This document shows positions 33,735 through 46,502 of a DNA stretch of 64,000 nucleotides, piece by piece. The DNA is from Homarus americanus (taxonomy: Eukaryota; Arthropoda; Malacostraca; Decapoda; Nephropidae), in assembly GCF_018991925.1 (NCBI RefSeq), contig NW_024756809.1, forward strand, positions 78,942 to 142,941, written 5' to 3'. The notes beneath the pieces are model-generated. The model searched no databases. It was not told where the DNA came from and saw nothing but the letters and a program-made list of their open reading frames with translations. Positions within the stretch are counted from its first letter, which is position 1. Every line of letters starts with the position of its first letter. The position numbers were made by a program, and so were the translations under genes.

Positions 33735-34055
33735 TGTGTGGGTGCTGTGGTGCCAAGAGGTAGGGGTCACATGTGGGTGCCAGGAGGTAGGGTTCATGTG
33801 TGGGTGCCAAGGGGTAGGGGTTACGTGTGGGTGCCAAGGGGTAGGGTTCATGTGTGGGTGCCAAGGGGTAGGGGTCATGTGTGGGTGCCAAGAGGTAGGG
33901 ATCACATGTGGGTGCCAAGGGGTAGGGGTCATGTGTGGGTGCCAAGAGGACTAGATCACATGTAAGTACCAAGATAATTTGATCATGAGTGGATGCCAAG
34001 AGAACTAGATCACATGCGAGTGCCAACAAGACGTCTTCGTATACGGGTGCCAAAC
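33735..34055. repeat. 28-bp minisatellite, about 11 copies
   Basis: Units GGTGCCAAGGGGTAGGGGTC followed by ATGTGTG. Copies decay toward 34050. Confidence 0.94.
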
Positions 34056-34720
34056 ATCGTCAGGGCCATTCCATCTCCCTGGCACCGGACAGTCTCCAAA
34101 TATCCTGCAGTGGACTTGGTCAGTGGGGGGTCCTGGCTGTCCCCGGTAATAAACTCGGTATGGACGGACCTTCAATATAGATGAAAATGTTTGTCCACGA
34201 CTGATATTGAGTTTGGTGATGGACCCCTCGCTGAGAATCCCTTTGTCCTTTTGCTGGGAACTATTGGATCACTGGACTGCTGCGACTGAGCTGGAAATAT
34301 ACCGAACAGATGAAGGAGACGGAGGTTAAAGCTGATTCCTTTACAGGCATTTAGAATTCCTTAATACATATGAATTTGAAGTCTCGTGTATTCTATTGCA
34401 CTTGGAAAATGCCTTATGCAGTCCCCTGAACATCCAAGTGAAATGAAGGCGGTCAATTTCACTGTCGGTTTCTCTGTCTCACTGTGTATTGACGGATTAG
34501 TTTACAGTGAATTGTATCGCTGTTTTTTACACTAAATATGGGACCCATTTTTCACCTTCAAGTTAAGTTTGTTCAGCGCCGCACCGGGAGGACGAGGCAG
34601 AATATACACCACTTGTTAACACCACTGTGATAAACTTCAGTAACAAGTATTTATTACAGGTACGGTAACTATAGGTACAGGTAGAGAAATGTGTTGATAG
34701 TGTATTAAAACTCGCACCGA
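34056..34720. other. unique sequence
   Basis: Nothing recognised in about 660 bases. Confidence 0.5.
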
Positions 34721-34768
34721 CACACACACACACACACGCACACGCACACACACGCACACACACACGCA
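34721..34768. repeat. (CA)n with CG interruptions
   Basis: CA tract with several CACGCA interruptions. Confidence 0.94.
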
Positions 34769-36014
34769 GTACACTCAGCACCTTAATATGAAGTGAACTG
34801 TTTATTACACTCGATTAAAGCGTAATTAATATCATGTTTTCTGTGTGTGATTCATAACCCTGAGTAAATGTTTTCAAGGGTCGTACGTTAAAGTTTCCTC
34901 GTCGTTGTACAGGTAGAGAATGTAATTAACTCTGACACATACGAGGTAAGACCACAGTCAAAATGGCGACAAAATTGCATTAAAACTGCCTTAAGTAGGT
35001 GTCGTTTGGAACTTGATTCTTGTATATAATGACTATAGCACGTTAGTCAGGGGGGGGGGGCGCTGTAGACTCTCCTACCGTACTTTATGGTTTGACATCT
35101 TCAACAACTATGTCAGTTATTGATTACAATGAGAGAGAAATTGGAATTTTTTTTTACTACCAATTGTTACCTATATTTCGTAACTGGACCTTTTTTATAT
35201 CCTTGATTATTAATCCTGTTAATTCTTGTTCATACTTAAGTGGATTTTTATAGACACACTAAATATATGTTGACAGCCAGGGCAGCAGTGTGGACCTCCA
35301 TGCGCCAAACTTAGCGAAAAATCAGAGCTCAAGACTTGGGCCACCCACCACATCACCGAAAGAAGAGCCATGGTTCGGGGTCTCATGTGGGCGCTGTGTA
35401 CGGCACCTTGTTCTCGGTAACATCAGTGCTGTTAATCCGCTGTTAACAGGTTCGACTATACAACTCGTAACATGTTAAATCTCTGTGTTCCTTCTCACAT
35501 TGGAAATTGCAAACTGTGACGGTGTTGGTAGTCTCGCTAAAGAAACAACACAGGAAGACACATGAGACCTCCCCCCTGTTCGCTAATCTCCTTATATATC
35601 GGTTTTACACCTTACAGCTGAAGGTCTTCGACGAACATTCGACGAATCTTAAAATCTAGGGCAGCTTCACAGTGCTCCATTATGACTCAGTTGTCTGTGA
35701 CGTCAATCGTGCCTCTTAAGACTATTTACCCAGACTCGGCCTCAGTAAATAGTGTATTCGAAGCTGCGAGTTGGATATCGATACTACAGGATGTATGTTG
35801 ACAACCTGAGCCACATGTAAAGTCTACGGGCACCTCAACCACTGTGTCTTTCCTCACTATTTAACTACGTCACCTGAAACCAACCTCCTATTACACCAGC
35901 CATCACCATCACCTTCGCTCCCTGTAAGTTGCTACTGTAATCATAAGCGGCTTTAGGGCGCCTGTAACGTTCTACGCCTCATCGTGTACTGGGGGTGAAT
36001 CTTAAATCTGTAGC

Positions 36015-36015
<1 letters not shown>
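34769..36015. other. unique sequence
   Basis: About 1.2 kb without a recognised gene. A run of ten G at about 35050-35059. A 62-codon open frame at 35290-35478 shows no family resemblance. Confidence 0.5.

Positions 36016-36107
<92 letters not shown>
36016..36107. repeat. (GT)n microsatellite
   Basis: About 46 uninterrupted GT dinucleotides. Confidence 0.98.
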
Positions 36108-36109
<2 letters not shown>

Positions 36110-36542
36110 AAGCTTTATGTTGTAATTTACCGTACATATTTTCATCAGGTCTGAGGTTAGAATTTATATGGCTGCACAGTTGGCCAAACTTGGTGAGGTT
36201 ACTCGATAGTATGTAGTCGTTTTTTGAACTATTTAAGATATGAAATACTGTGTCTAAACCATACACTAATTAATAAGATTACTATTAATAGAATTGAAAG
36301 AAAAAGTGCATATATTACCATATATTCTAGGTATAACGGCAAGGATTAATACTACTCTAATATAGATAATATTAGAAGTGAGTAAATACCAGGTGGCGTC
36401 TCAAGATGTGATAAGGATCGTGATGGAGGAAGAGTGACTTGATCATGTCTTGCTGCCATAGTTGTTCACGTAAACACGCTCACACCGGGATCCAAGCAAA
36501 GTCATACGTAATACTTTATAAATACAAGCAATTTCGAGTTCC

Positions 36543-36544
<2 letters not shown>
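36108..36544. other. unique AT-rich sequence
   Basis: Nothing recognised. Confidence 0.5.

Positions 36545-36598
<54 letters not shown>
36545..36598. repeat. (CA)n microsatellite
   Basis: About 27 CA dinucleotides. Confidence 0.97.
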
Positions 36599-36599
<1 letters not shown>

Positions 36600-37788
36600 T
36601 TGTGATATATTGTAATATTTTTTCACAGCTGAAGTCATTATTTAACTAGTAGAGTTCAATGTCATAATACAAGGAAATAAAGAAAAGGTTCATGAGTGTA
36701 CCAACACCTCGAGATAAGGCTCACGACTCAGCCATATGTCCTTAACTGTCACAAGTCCTTGAAGACAAACTGTTAGAACTGAGGTGATGACTTATCTATT
36801 TAATTATTGTAAGTTGTCGTCATTATGTGAGAATATCATCATCTGATTAAGTTGATCATCAAACCTTGTTAATTAATACATTTGTTGACGAAACATTGCC
36901 TTTGTTGTCTTGCCCTGCACAATACTCCTGGTTCTGGCCCGTGTACATAACATAGTGTCTGAGGACCCAACAGCTGCCTGTACTTTGCTCATGTGAGAAT
37001 ATTTGATCTATACTGCATCCATCGCTGAGTCTATGGAGGGTTTCACGCTCTCTTGGTACACAAACAAACTGGGACTGCTATTGGGAAGAGGAACATATAC
37101 GAGGCAGCGTCACTGTGTGTGTTATAAAAGCACAATACAAACGGCAAACGACATAGTTTCATGTATCACTGACTTCACGAATTTTGTTTACTGGGCCAGA
37201 CGACACGAGCTGTATGGTGACGGGTGAATATTACTGTGCCGGAGGATGCCTGGAATGATAGACACTATATAATACCTTCAGCATCTCTCCTGGAAGCTAC
37301 ACAAGAGGGTGGGTCTCGGGAACGAACGCTGGACCCGAGCCATTACCTCCAGCGCGTCTCCTGGACACTGCACTGGAGCGCGAGGAAGTCGAGGAACATT
37401 GGACAGAGTGAGTCGTTTGTTTTTACGGTGACGTGGTCAAGGGTGTGCGCGGGACTGTCTCTTTATTGATGTTGTTTTTGTTCTCTTGTCTTGTCAGTTT
37501 TCTTGTCCGGCGGCTGTCTTGGGAACTGTTTGATGACGGCATTGTCTTTTTTATCCCTTAACCGGTTCTGTCTTGTGGTCACTTTTATCCTTCTGCACCA
37601 TTTAATAAAAAGAGAAGTTTGCCTGGACAATCTGTGCGGACACTGAAGGGTTTTGGAGGCGAAACTGTGACTGTATGGCTGAAATAACTGTGTGACAGGA
37701 GAGCGGCGCCATTCATGTATTTAAGGTGTTAGGATGTGTGAATGTTTTGTTGTGTTGGGATGTGAATATATTTTATTTAAGATACAAT
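36599..37788. other. unique sequence
   Basis: About 1.2 kb. Two adjoining short open frames at 37003-37469 (74 and 81 codons) have no recognisable motifs and I do not call them. Confidence 0.45.
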
Positions 37789-37791
37789 ATG

Positions 37792-40700
37792 GTGTGATGG
37801 TCAGCCTCCATTATGTTGGCAGTGTGATGGTCAGCCTCCATTATGTTGGCAGTGTGATGGTCACCATCCATTATGTTGGCAGTGTGATGGTCAGCCTCCA
37901 TTATGTTGGCAGTGTGATGGTCAGCCTCCATTATGTTGGCAGTGTGATGGTCAGCCTCCATTATGTTGCAGTGTGATGGTCAGCCTCCATTATGTTGGCA
38001 GTGTGATGGTCACCATCCATTATGTTGGCAGTGTGATGGCATTATGTTCAGTGATGGTCACCATCCATTATGTTGGCAGTGTGATGGTCACCATCCATTA
38101 TGTTGGCAGTGTGATGGTCACCATCCATTATGTTGCAGTGTGATGGTCACCATCCATTATGTTGGCAGTGTGATGGTCAGCCTCCATTATGTTCCAGTGT
38201 GATGGTCAGCCTCCATTATGTTGCAGTGTGATGGTCACCATCCATTATGTTGCCAGTGTGATGGTCACCATCCATTATGTTGCCAGTGTGATGGTCACCA
38301 TCCATTATGTTGCCAGTGTGATGGTCACCATCCATTATGTTGCCAGTGTGATGGTCACCATCCATTATGTTGCCAGTGTGATGGTCACCATCCATTATGT
38401 TGCCAGTGTGATGGTCACCATCCATTATGTTGGCAGTGTGATGGTCACCATCCATTATGTTGTCAGTGTGATGGTCACCATCCATTATGTTGCCAGTGTG
38501 ATGGTCACCATCCATTATGTTGCCAGTGTGATGGTCACCATCCATTATGTTGTCAGTGTGATGGTCACCATCCATTATATTGTCAGTGTACTCATCCATT
38601 ATGTTGGCAGTGTGATGGGCTCATCCATTATGTTGCCAGTGTGATGGTCACCAACCGATATGTTGGCAGTGTGATGGTCACCATCCGTATGTAGGCAGTG
38701 TCATTATATTTGCCAGTGTGATGGTCAGCCTCCATTATGTTGCCAGTGTGATGATAGTGGTCCACCATCCATTATGTTGGCAGTGTGATGGTCACCATCC
38801 ATTATGTTGGCAGTGTGATGGTCACCATCCATTATGTTGGCAGTGTGATGGTCTGCCATCCATTATGTTTGCCAGTGTGATGGTCACCATCCATTATGTT
38901 GTCGATGTGATGGTCACCATCCATTATGTTGCCAGTGTGATAGTCACCATCATTATGTAGGCAGTGTGATGGCGTTCTGTCCATTATGTTGGCCAGTGTG
39001 ATGGTCACCATCCATTATGTGTTGGCAGTGTAATGGTCACCATCCATTATGTTGCCAGTGTGATGGTCACCATCCATTATGTTGTCAGTGTGATGGTCAC
39101 CATCCATTATGTTGCCAGTGTGATGGTCACCATCCATTATGTTGCCAGTGTGATGGCCACCATCCATTATGTTGGCAGTGTGATGGTCACCATCCATTAT
39201 GTTGCCAGTGTGATGGTCACCATCCATTATGTTGGCAGTGTGATGGTCACCATCCATTATGTTGCCAGTGTGATGGTCACCATCCATTATGTAGGCAGTG
39301 TGATCGTCACCATCCATTATGTTGCCAGTGTGATGGTCACCATCCATTATGTTGTCAGTGTGATGGTCACCATCCATTATGTTGTCAGTGTGATGGTCAT
39401 CATCCATTATGTTGCCAGTGTGATGGTCACCATCCATTATGTTGTCAGTGTGATGGTCACCATCCATTATGTTGTCAGTGTGATGGTCACCATCCATTAT
39501 GTTGTCAGTGTGATGGTCACCATCCATTATGCAGTTGTCAGTGTGACGGTCACCATCCATTATGTTGGCAGTGTGATGGTCACCATCCATTATGTTGTCG
39601 CAGGATGGTCACCATCCAGCTATGTTGTTGTCAGTGTGATGGTCACCATCCATTATAAAGTTGGCAGTGGATGGTCACCATCCATTATGTTGTCAGTGTG
39701 ATATCACCATCCATTATGCCAGTGATGGTCACCATCCATTATGTTGCCAGTGTGATGGTCACCATCCATTGTTATGGTGTGATGGCTCACCATCCATTAT
39801 GTTGCCAGTGTGATGGTCACCATCCATTGCGTTGCCAGTGTGATGGTCACCATCCATTATGTTGCCAGTGTGATGGTCACCATCCATTATGTTAGTTGTG
39901 TGTGATGGTCACCATCAATTATGTTGTCAGTGTGATGGTCACCATCCATTATGTTGAATAGTGTGATGGTCAAATTTCATCCATTGGTGTTGCCAGTGTG
40001 ATGGTCACCATCCAGTATGTTAGTGCCAGTGCGATGGTCACCATCCATTATGTTGTCAGTGCAGATGGTCACCATCCATTATGTTGTCAGTGTGATGGTC
40101 ACCATCCATTATGTTGCCAGCGGATGGCTCGTACCATCCATTATGTTGGCAGTGTGTGATGGTCACCATCCATTATGTTGTCGTGTGACGGTCACCATCC
40201 ATTATGTTAAGGTTGCGTGATGGTCACCATCCATTATGTTGGCAGTGTGATGGTCAGCCTCCATTATGTTGGCAGTGTGATGGTCAGCCTCCATTATGTT
40301 GGCAGTGTGATGGTCAGCCTCCATTATGTTGGCAGTGTGATGGTCAGCCTCCATTATGTAGGCAGTGTGATGGTCAGCCTCCATTATGTTGGCAGTGTGA
40401 TGGTCACCATCCATTATGTAGGCAGTGTGATGGTCACCATCCATTATGTTGGCAGTGTGATGGTCACCATCCATTATTTTGGCAGTGTGATGGTCACCAT
40501 CCATTATGTTGTCAGTGTGATGGTCACCATCCATTATGTTGGCAGTGTGTTGGTCACCATCCATTATGTTGGCAGTGTGATGGTCACCATCCATTATGTG
40601 TGCATGGTGTGATGGTCACCATCCATTATGTTGGCAGTGTGATGGTCACCATCCATTATGTTGTCAGTGTGATGGTCACCATCCATTATGTTGTCAGTGT

Positions 40701-41340
40701 GTGATGGTCACCATCCATTATGTTGCCAGTGTGATGGTCACCATCCATTGTTGCCAGTGTGATGGTCACCATCCATTATGTTGCCAGTGTGATGGTCACC
40801 ATCCATTATGTTGCCAGTGTGATGGTCACCATCCATTATGTTGTCAGTGTGATGGTCACCATCCATTATGTTGCCAGTGTGATGGTCACCATCCATTATG
40901 TTGGCTGTGTGATGGTCACCATCCATTATGTTGCCAGTGTGATGGTCACCATCCATTATGTTGGCAGTGTGATGGTCACCATCCATTATGTTGCCAGTGT
41001 GATGGTCACCATCCATTATGTTGCCAGTGTGATGGTCAGCCTCCATTATGTTGTCAGTGTGATGGTCAGCCTCCATTATGTTGCCAGTGTGATGGTCACC
41101 TTCCATTATGTTGCCAGTGTGATGGTCACCATCCATTATGTTGTCAGTGTGATGGTCAGCCTCCATTATGTTGCCAGTGTGATGGTCACCTTCCATTATG
41201 TTGCCAGTGTGATGGTTAGCCTCCATTATGTTGTCAGTGTGATGGTCAGCCTCCATTATGTTGCCAGTGTGATGGTCACCTTCCATTATGTTGCCAGTGT
41301 GATGGTCACCTTCCATTATGTTGCCAGTGTGATGGTGTGA
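37792..41340. repeat. 30-bp satellite-like array, about 118 copies (3.5 kb)
   Basis: Units CAGTGTGATGGTCACCATCC followed by ATTATGTTGG, with TTGCC/TTGTC/TTGGC variants. Each CACCATCC unit contains the 11-bp dyad ATGGTCACCAT (a GGTNACC site). A second type has CAGCCTCC in place of CACCATCC and is concentrated at the left edge (37797-38215), at 40245-40400 and at 41030-41280. Spacing is exact at 38200-38570, 39020-39530 and 40210-41320 but ragged at 38580-39000 and 39530-40210. All long frames on both strands (repeated CDGHHPLC, MVTIHYV, DGDHHT) follow from the 30-bp period. Confidence 0.98.
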
Positions 41341-41850
41341 TGGAAATCCAGCAGGAAGATCTCTTAAGTTTGCTAAAACTACTTAAACTCTTTTTATCTT
41401 AACCTAAAACCTTTTAGGTGAAGCGAAAGTTTGGCTACGCGTTTTTGTGTTAGAAAGAGCCTCTCGGTGAACGAACATCAGGTTGGGGGGGGGAATCGTC
41501 GAACAAAAACTCAATTAAAGGTTGAAGTATTTTTTGGGCTTAAGAAATGTATTACAAAGGCGAAGAGGCAGCTAAGAGGAAGACGGAAAGGAGTAAAGAG
41601 GTTTTTTTCATCTTCTTTTAGCAGTTTTGTGGAATTATTTTTAGTGAGGCAAGCTTGTTCTGAGTTAGTCTTCTTGCCCCGTGTGTAGACTGACCTCCTG
41701 GCAGTGTGTGCATCAAGGTAGTGTGGCAAGAAAGAGGACGAGGAGCCTGGGTGTAGTTAGGGCCCATTTTGTACAGTGTGTGGGAGAAGGTGGTAAGAAG
41801 ACCCAGCAATAGGTAGATAGTTAAGTTTATTGACCACAAGTTTGGAGTGG
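41341..41850. other. unique sequence
   Basis: Nothing recognised. The basic open frame at 41431-41688 has no family resemblance. Confidence 0.5.

Positions 41851-41851
<1 letters not shown>

Positions 41852-41907
<56 letters not shown>
41852..41907. repeat. (GT)n microsatellite
   Basis: About 28 GT dinucleotides. Confidence 0.97.
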
Positions 41908-42039
41908 GTTTGTTTTCTATATATTTTGTTGATCGGGTGTATTTGTCTTAATGAAATACTGTTATGACGAAAGAAGGTTTTTTTTGCATAATTTAGACCA
42001 GACATTTTCCGCGTTTTGTAAAGTGATGGAGGAATTAAT

Positions 42040-42215
42040 GTGAGTGTGTGGGGGGGGTTGAGTGTGGGGGGTTGATGGGGGGGTTGAGTGTGTGTGGAGG
42101 GGGGGTTGAGTGTGTGGAGGGGGGGTTGAGTGTGTGTATATGGGTTTGTGTCTGTTTGTGTGCATGTGGGTGTTTGTGTGCATGTGGGTTTGTGTGTGTG
42201 GGTATGGTGGGTTTT
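42040..42215. repeat. GT/GGG-rich repeat
   Basis: Units GTTGAGTGTGTGGAGGGGGG, then GTGTGCATGTGGGTTTGTGTG, each three to four times. Confidence 0.9.
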
Positions 42216-43489
42216 GGTGTTTGCAAGAAAGAGAGTAACTAAAATATTTGGCCAAGTTAACATGATACAGCGACTGATGTTAATATAAATGTTTCTGTTA
42301 AAATTTACATGTTAATTATCGTATGTCTCGGGTTCTTGTCAGGTCTTAACTCGTAAAAGTAACTCCGTATAAACTTTCAACACCTCACCTCTTTAATGTC
42401 GTTCAGGAAGTATAAAGCGAGTGTTTTTGTCACCTCTGATATAGTCGTGTCACATCATGTTGATAAAGGATATACCATGTTATTCTTATAGGTTTTGGAG
42501 TATATTTCGCCCTGAGTTAAGATTGTTAGCATATTTTTGAATATAATGTGTGTTGTTTAAGCTTCATGATCTAATGGGATTTACCATTATTGCCTCATTA
42601 CTTCACGTATATAAGAGGCATATTGACTTGAACATGTCCGACTTTATCGTTCGTTCCTCCCTAGTTTGTGAGCGAGATTACTAATGGTATGTCCAGCCTA
42701 GAATCATATCCTTGCATTACTTAATAAAATTGTCATGCTTTTATATATATATATATATTTGAAGTAATGGGCACACATATGTTGAAGGCCAATTAATATT
42801 TACTTCACGCTTTATTTACAGGCAACTTCATGATGTTTACAATAATATTTTTATTTTGTTTTCCATTTTGTTTTGGCTGAGACAAATCCTTTTATTAAAC
42901 TGTTGAGGTGAGTGTTAGGGTTGTATTTATGTAATGTACGATGCAGTAGATGTATTAGTTTGTATTACGTTACAGAATGTCTCCATCATCCTTGGGTGAG
43001 ATGAACACTGGATAACTGTAGTGACTGTGTAGCGTTATATTATTTACAACAGCAGTGCCTCTGATGGTCATATCCTGTGTATAAGAGCGCTGTCCTCTGT
43101 ATAGTTGTGTGTACTGGCAGTGTTCCTTGTATTATGAAGGGTCGTTTACAGTGGTACAGTGAAATGCTGTTCTATTCTGTCATTATGGGTGGTCGTTAAA
43201 GGGTTAGGTGGTCGATTTTTTTTATTCATAGTATTAGATTATTTTGTATTACTATTTATATAAAGCTCTTGTGGTATTGGCAAGTCACATGAACACAGGT
43301 GAACCTCTCGTACTCGTTACACCAACACTGTTACCTGTAGAACCTCCTGGAGGCTGGTGTGTGGTGGTGGGTCAGCTTCGTCACCTGATGCACCACACTG
43401 TCATTCATCACTATTCGGTTGTATGTTGTTTCCATCCCTTGACGAGTGTTGCTGGTGTGCTGGTCAAAAGTTTGGTGATGTAGTGTGCA
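42216..43489. other. unique sequence with a TATA-like site
   Basis: About 1.27 kb with no gene recognised. TATATAAGAGG at 42608-42618 repeats the string seen at 25875 and 26194. Confidence 0.45.
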
Positions 43490-43491
43490 CG

Positions 43492-44290
43492 AGTTTGGTG
43501 ATGTTGTGGTGAGGGTCAGCTAGCATGGTGATGTTGTGGTGAGGGTCAGCTAGCCTGGTGATGTTGTAGTGAGGGTCAGCTAGCCTGGTGGTGTTGTAGT
43601 GAAGGTCAGCTAGCCTGGTGCTGGTATAGTGAAGGTCAGCTAGCCTGGTGGTGGTGTAGTGAAGGTCAGCTAGCCTGGTGGTGGTGTAGTGAAGGTCAGC
43701 TAGCCTGGTGGTGGTGTAGTGAGGGTCAGCTAGCCTGGTGATGTTGTAGTGAGGGTCAGCTAGCCTGGTGATGTTGTAGTGAAGGTCAGCTAGCCTGGTG
43801 ATGTTGTGGTGAAGGTCAGCTAGCCTGGTGATGTTGTAGTGAGGTCAGTTAGCCTGGTGATGTTGTAGTGAAGGTAGCCTGGTGATGTTGGTGAGGTGCT
43901 AGCCTGGTGATGTTGTAGTGAAGGTCAGCTAGCCTGGTGATGTTGTAGTGAAGGTCAGCTAGCCTGGTGATGTTGTGTTGGTGAGTGAGGGTCAGTTAGC
44001 CTGGTGATGTTGTAGTGAGCTAGCCTGGTGAGTAGTGAGGGTCAGCTAGCCCGGTGATGTTGTGGTGAGGGTCAGCCAGTGGTGATGTTGTAGTGAGGTC
44101 AGCTAGCCTGGTGATGTTGTAGTGAGGGTCAGCTAGCTTGGTGATGTTGTAGTGAGGGTCAGCTTGGTGATATGGTAATGCGGGTCAGCTTGGTGATGTT
44201 GGAGTGTAATGTGGATGAGCTTGGAGATGTTGTAGTGTAATGTGGACCAGCTTGGTGATGTTGTAGTAGTGATGATGTTGTGAGGACCAC
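43492..44290. repeat. 30-bp minisatellite, about 26 copies
   Basis: Units GGTCAGCTAGCCTGGTGATG followed by TTGTAGTGAG. Irregular units cluster at 43850-44100, regular ones at the left end. Confidence 0.95.
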
Positions 44291-44330
44291 TCCACCAACT
44301 AGATGCTGTTCGTAATTTTATTTGTATCTT

Positions 44331-44341
44331 TATAGGTGAGT
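44331..44341 (+). other. fused splice acceptor/donor (recursive-splice-like)
   Basis: T-rich sequence TTTTATTTGTATCTTTATAG ends at 44335 and is followed at once by GTGAGT. This matches the ratchet-point consensus of a pyrimidine tract, AG, then GTRAGT. Motif evidence only. Confidence 0.3.
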
Positions 44342-44918
44342 TTGATGGCGTTGTCGTGTTTACATAATTATAAAATGGATGTGATGATTTTTTTTCATAA
44401 TTTGATGTAATTTTATTTATTTTTATTTATTTATTTATTAATTTTACATGATGGGACAACCTTTGATAATTTAATTGAGTACTTTATGGGTTAAATAGTC
44501 TTGGTGTTGCTACCGTGTTTATATAAAGTATGGAAGTGACCAACTACGGTAACCACAACAAGCATTGTTACCAACCGCGCTAGGTAATCCCATCCGACCT
44601 GGTATTACTCCCCAGCTGAGCTTCAACAACACAACTAACTAACTAACTGGTTGACCTCAGATAAAGAGTCCAGGGCTGATGTAGAAACAGTACTTTTGAC
44701 TCGATCACGACCTTACTAACAGCCAGAGACTAATTACTTAGATTCTAGTTCTATCTTTTATTTATTTATTTACTTATTTTGATAGATTAGTGTACCAGCT
44801 AACCTCGTTACGCATTTAAAGAACTTAATTGTTGAAGCTTAGAAATAACATTATAACGTGAACGAGTCTTGCTGGTCAGTGAGACAATCTCCTTGGGAGG
44901 TAGTCGACGAAGCTATAC

Positions 44919-44920
<2 letters not shown>
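44342..44920. other. unique AT-rich sequence
   Basis: Nothing coding. Contains TTTATTTATTTATTT runs and AACTAACTAACT at 44635. Confidence 0.5.
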
Positions 44921-44963
<43 letters not shown>

Positions 44964-45000
44964 GACCAACACACCTACTTGGGGGGGGGGGGCGGAGGGG
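44921..45000. repeat. (GA)n then poly-G
   Basis: About 19 GA dinucleotides, a short spacer and a run of 12 G at about 44981. Confidence 0.93.
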
Positions 45001-45340
45001 TTATGTGTATGTGTGTTTAGGTATGTTTTTGCCTGTGTATGTATATAGTACCAACAGCACGCTAAAGAACATCACAAACAACATGACAGCATCAGCAAGA
45101 AGCAGAAAGAGTAACGATACGCACAAGAACATTGAGTGCGAGAGTCCCGTTGACACAGTGTATCTTTTATCACCCATTAAACTAGAGGTGGTGTGTTGTG
45201 ATGGCTCCTCCGTGTGTGCCTCCCGCTGTAGTAACTCCATGGCCCACTGATGGCTCTAGTGGGTGTTGATAGTTCCAGGAAGTCATGTTCTCTGTCATCT
45301 TCTGTTGAGTAGTTGTTGTGTATCAGAGCCAGCGTGTACA
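45001..45340. other. unique sequence
   Basis: Overlapping open frames of about 80 codons on both strands; no domain recognised. Confidence 0.4.
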
Positions 45341-45342
45341 GG

Positions 45343-46108
45343 TTAACCCTTTGAGGACGATGGTTGAGTGGACGATGGTTGAACCCTTTGAGGACGATGG
45401 TTGAGTGGGCGACGGTTGAACCCTTTGAGGACGATGGTTGAGTGGGCAATGGTTGAACCCTTTGAGGACGATGGTTGAGTGGACGATGGTTGAACCCTTT
45501 GAGGACGATGGTTGAGTGGGCAATGGTTGAACCCTTTGAGGACGATGGTTGAACCCATTGAGGACGATGGTTGAGTGGACGATGGTTGAACCCATTGAGG
45601 ACGATGGTTGAGTGGACGATAGTTGAACCCATTGAGGACGATGGTTGAGTGGACGACGGTTGAACCCTTTGAGGACGATGGTTGAGTGGACGATGGTTGA
45701 GTGGACGATGGTTGAACCTTTGAGGACGATGGGTGAGACGATGAACCCATTGAGGACGATAGTTGAGTGGACGATAGTTGAACCCATTGAGGACGATGGT
45801 TGAGTGGACGACGGTTGAACCCATTGAGGACGATGGTTGAACCCTTTGAGGACGATGGTTGAGTGGACGATGGTTGAACCCATTGAGGACGATGGTTGAG
45901 TGGACGATGGTTGAACCCATTGAGGACGATGGTTGAGTGGACGACGGTTGAACCCATTGAGGACGATGGTTGAGTGGACGATGGTTGAACCCATTGAGGA
46001 CGATGGTTGAGTGGACGATGGTTGAACCCATTGAGGACGATGGTTGAGTGGACGACGGTTGAACCCATTGAGGACGATGGTTGAGTGGACGACGGTTGAA
46101 CCCTTTGA
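45343..46108. repeat. 37-bp minisatellite, about 21 copies
   Basis: Units GAACCCATTGAGGACGATGG followed by TTGAGTGGACGATGGTT. CCCTTTG units dominate the left, CCCATTG units the right. The array begins TTAACCCTTTGAGGACGATG and is followed at 46145-46168 by an imperfect inverted copy (AACCACCATCCTCGAAGGGT, TTAA). Three minus-strand frames of more than 260 residues are artefacts. Confidence 0.96.
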
Positions 46109-46439
46109 AGACAATGATTTAAGCCCATGAGACTATGAGTTTAAACCACCATCCTCGAAGGGTTTAATGGCTCGTAATGGTGCTGACGAAGATGCTGAAA
46201 CACGGTACCATTATTACTGTCAAGGGGGGGAGGGGGGAGGTAAGGATTGGTTATTTCGAGGATTAGAAAAGTGACGTTAATTTATAGGGTTGGGTCTGTC
46301 TGTCTGTCTGTGATTAAGAAAACGTGATATATTTTTATTTTAGTTTTTTTTAGTTTTTGCATTAAAATAATTTGATAGAAACGTATTAATGTATTAGTTT
46401 GTATATTGTGTCCGAGTCCTTCATCAACTGAGTGCTTCT

Positions 46440-46440
<1 letters not shown>

Positions 46441-46498
<58 letters not shown>
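46441..46498. repeat. (CT)n microsatellite
   Basis: About 29 CT dinucleotides. Confidence 0.97.

Positions 46499-46502
<4 letters not shown>

Noticed and set aside
35290..35478. 62-codon frame beginning MDLHAPNLAKNQSS
   Set aside because: Balanced composition caught my eye, but there are no clear splice sites and no homology I recognise.
38189..41340. Many histidine- and cysteine-rich frames on both strands
   Set aside because: They are the 30-bp array read in different frames and are open in both directions.
37792..41340. CRISPR array
   Set aside because: Units are contiguous without unique spacers and the sequence is eukaryotic.
45001..45250. A short membrane protein on the minus strand (hydrophobic LLFLLLADAVMLF)
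   Set aside because: The opposite strand is equally open, there is no splice or start context and no family resemblance.
45177..46128. Three overlapping minus-strand frames of more than 260 codons
   Set aside because: Three frames open over one 37-bp array is a repeat effect, not coding.
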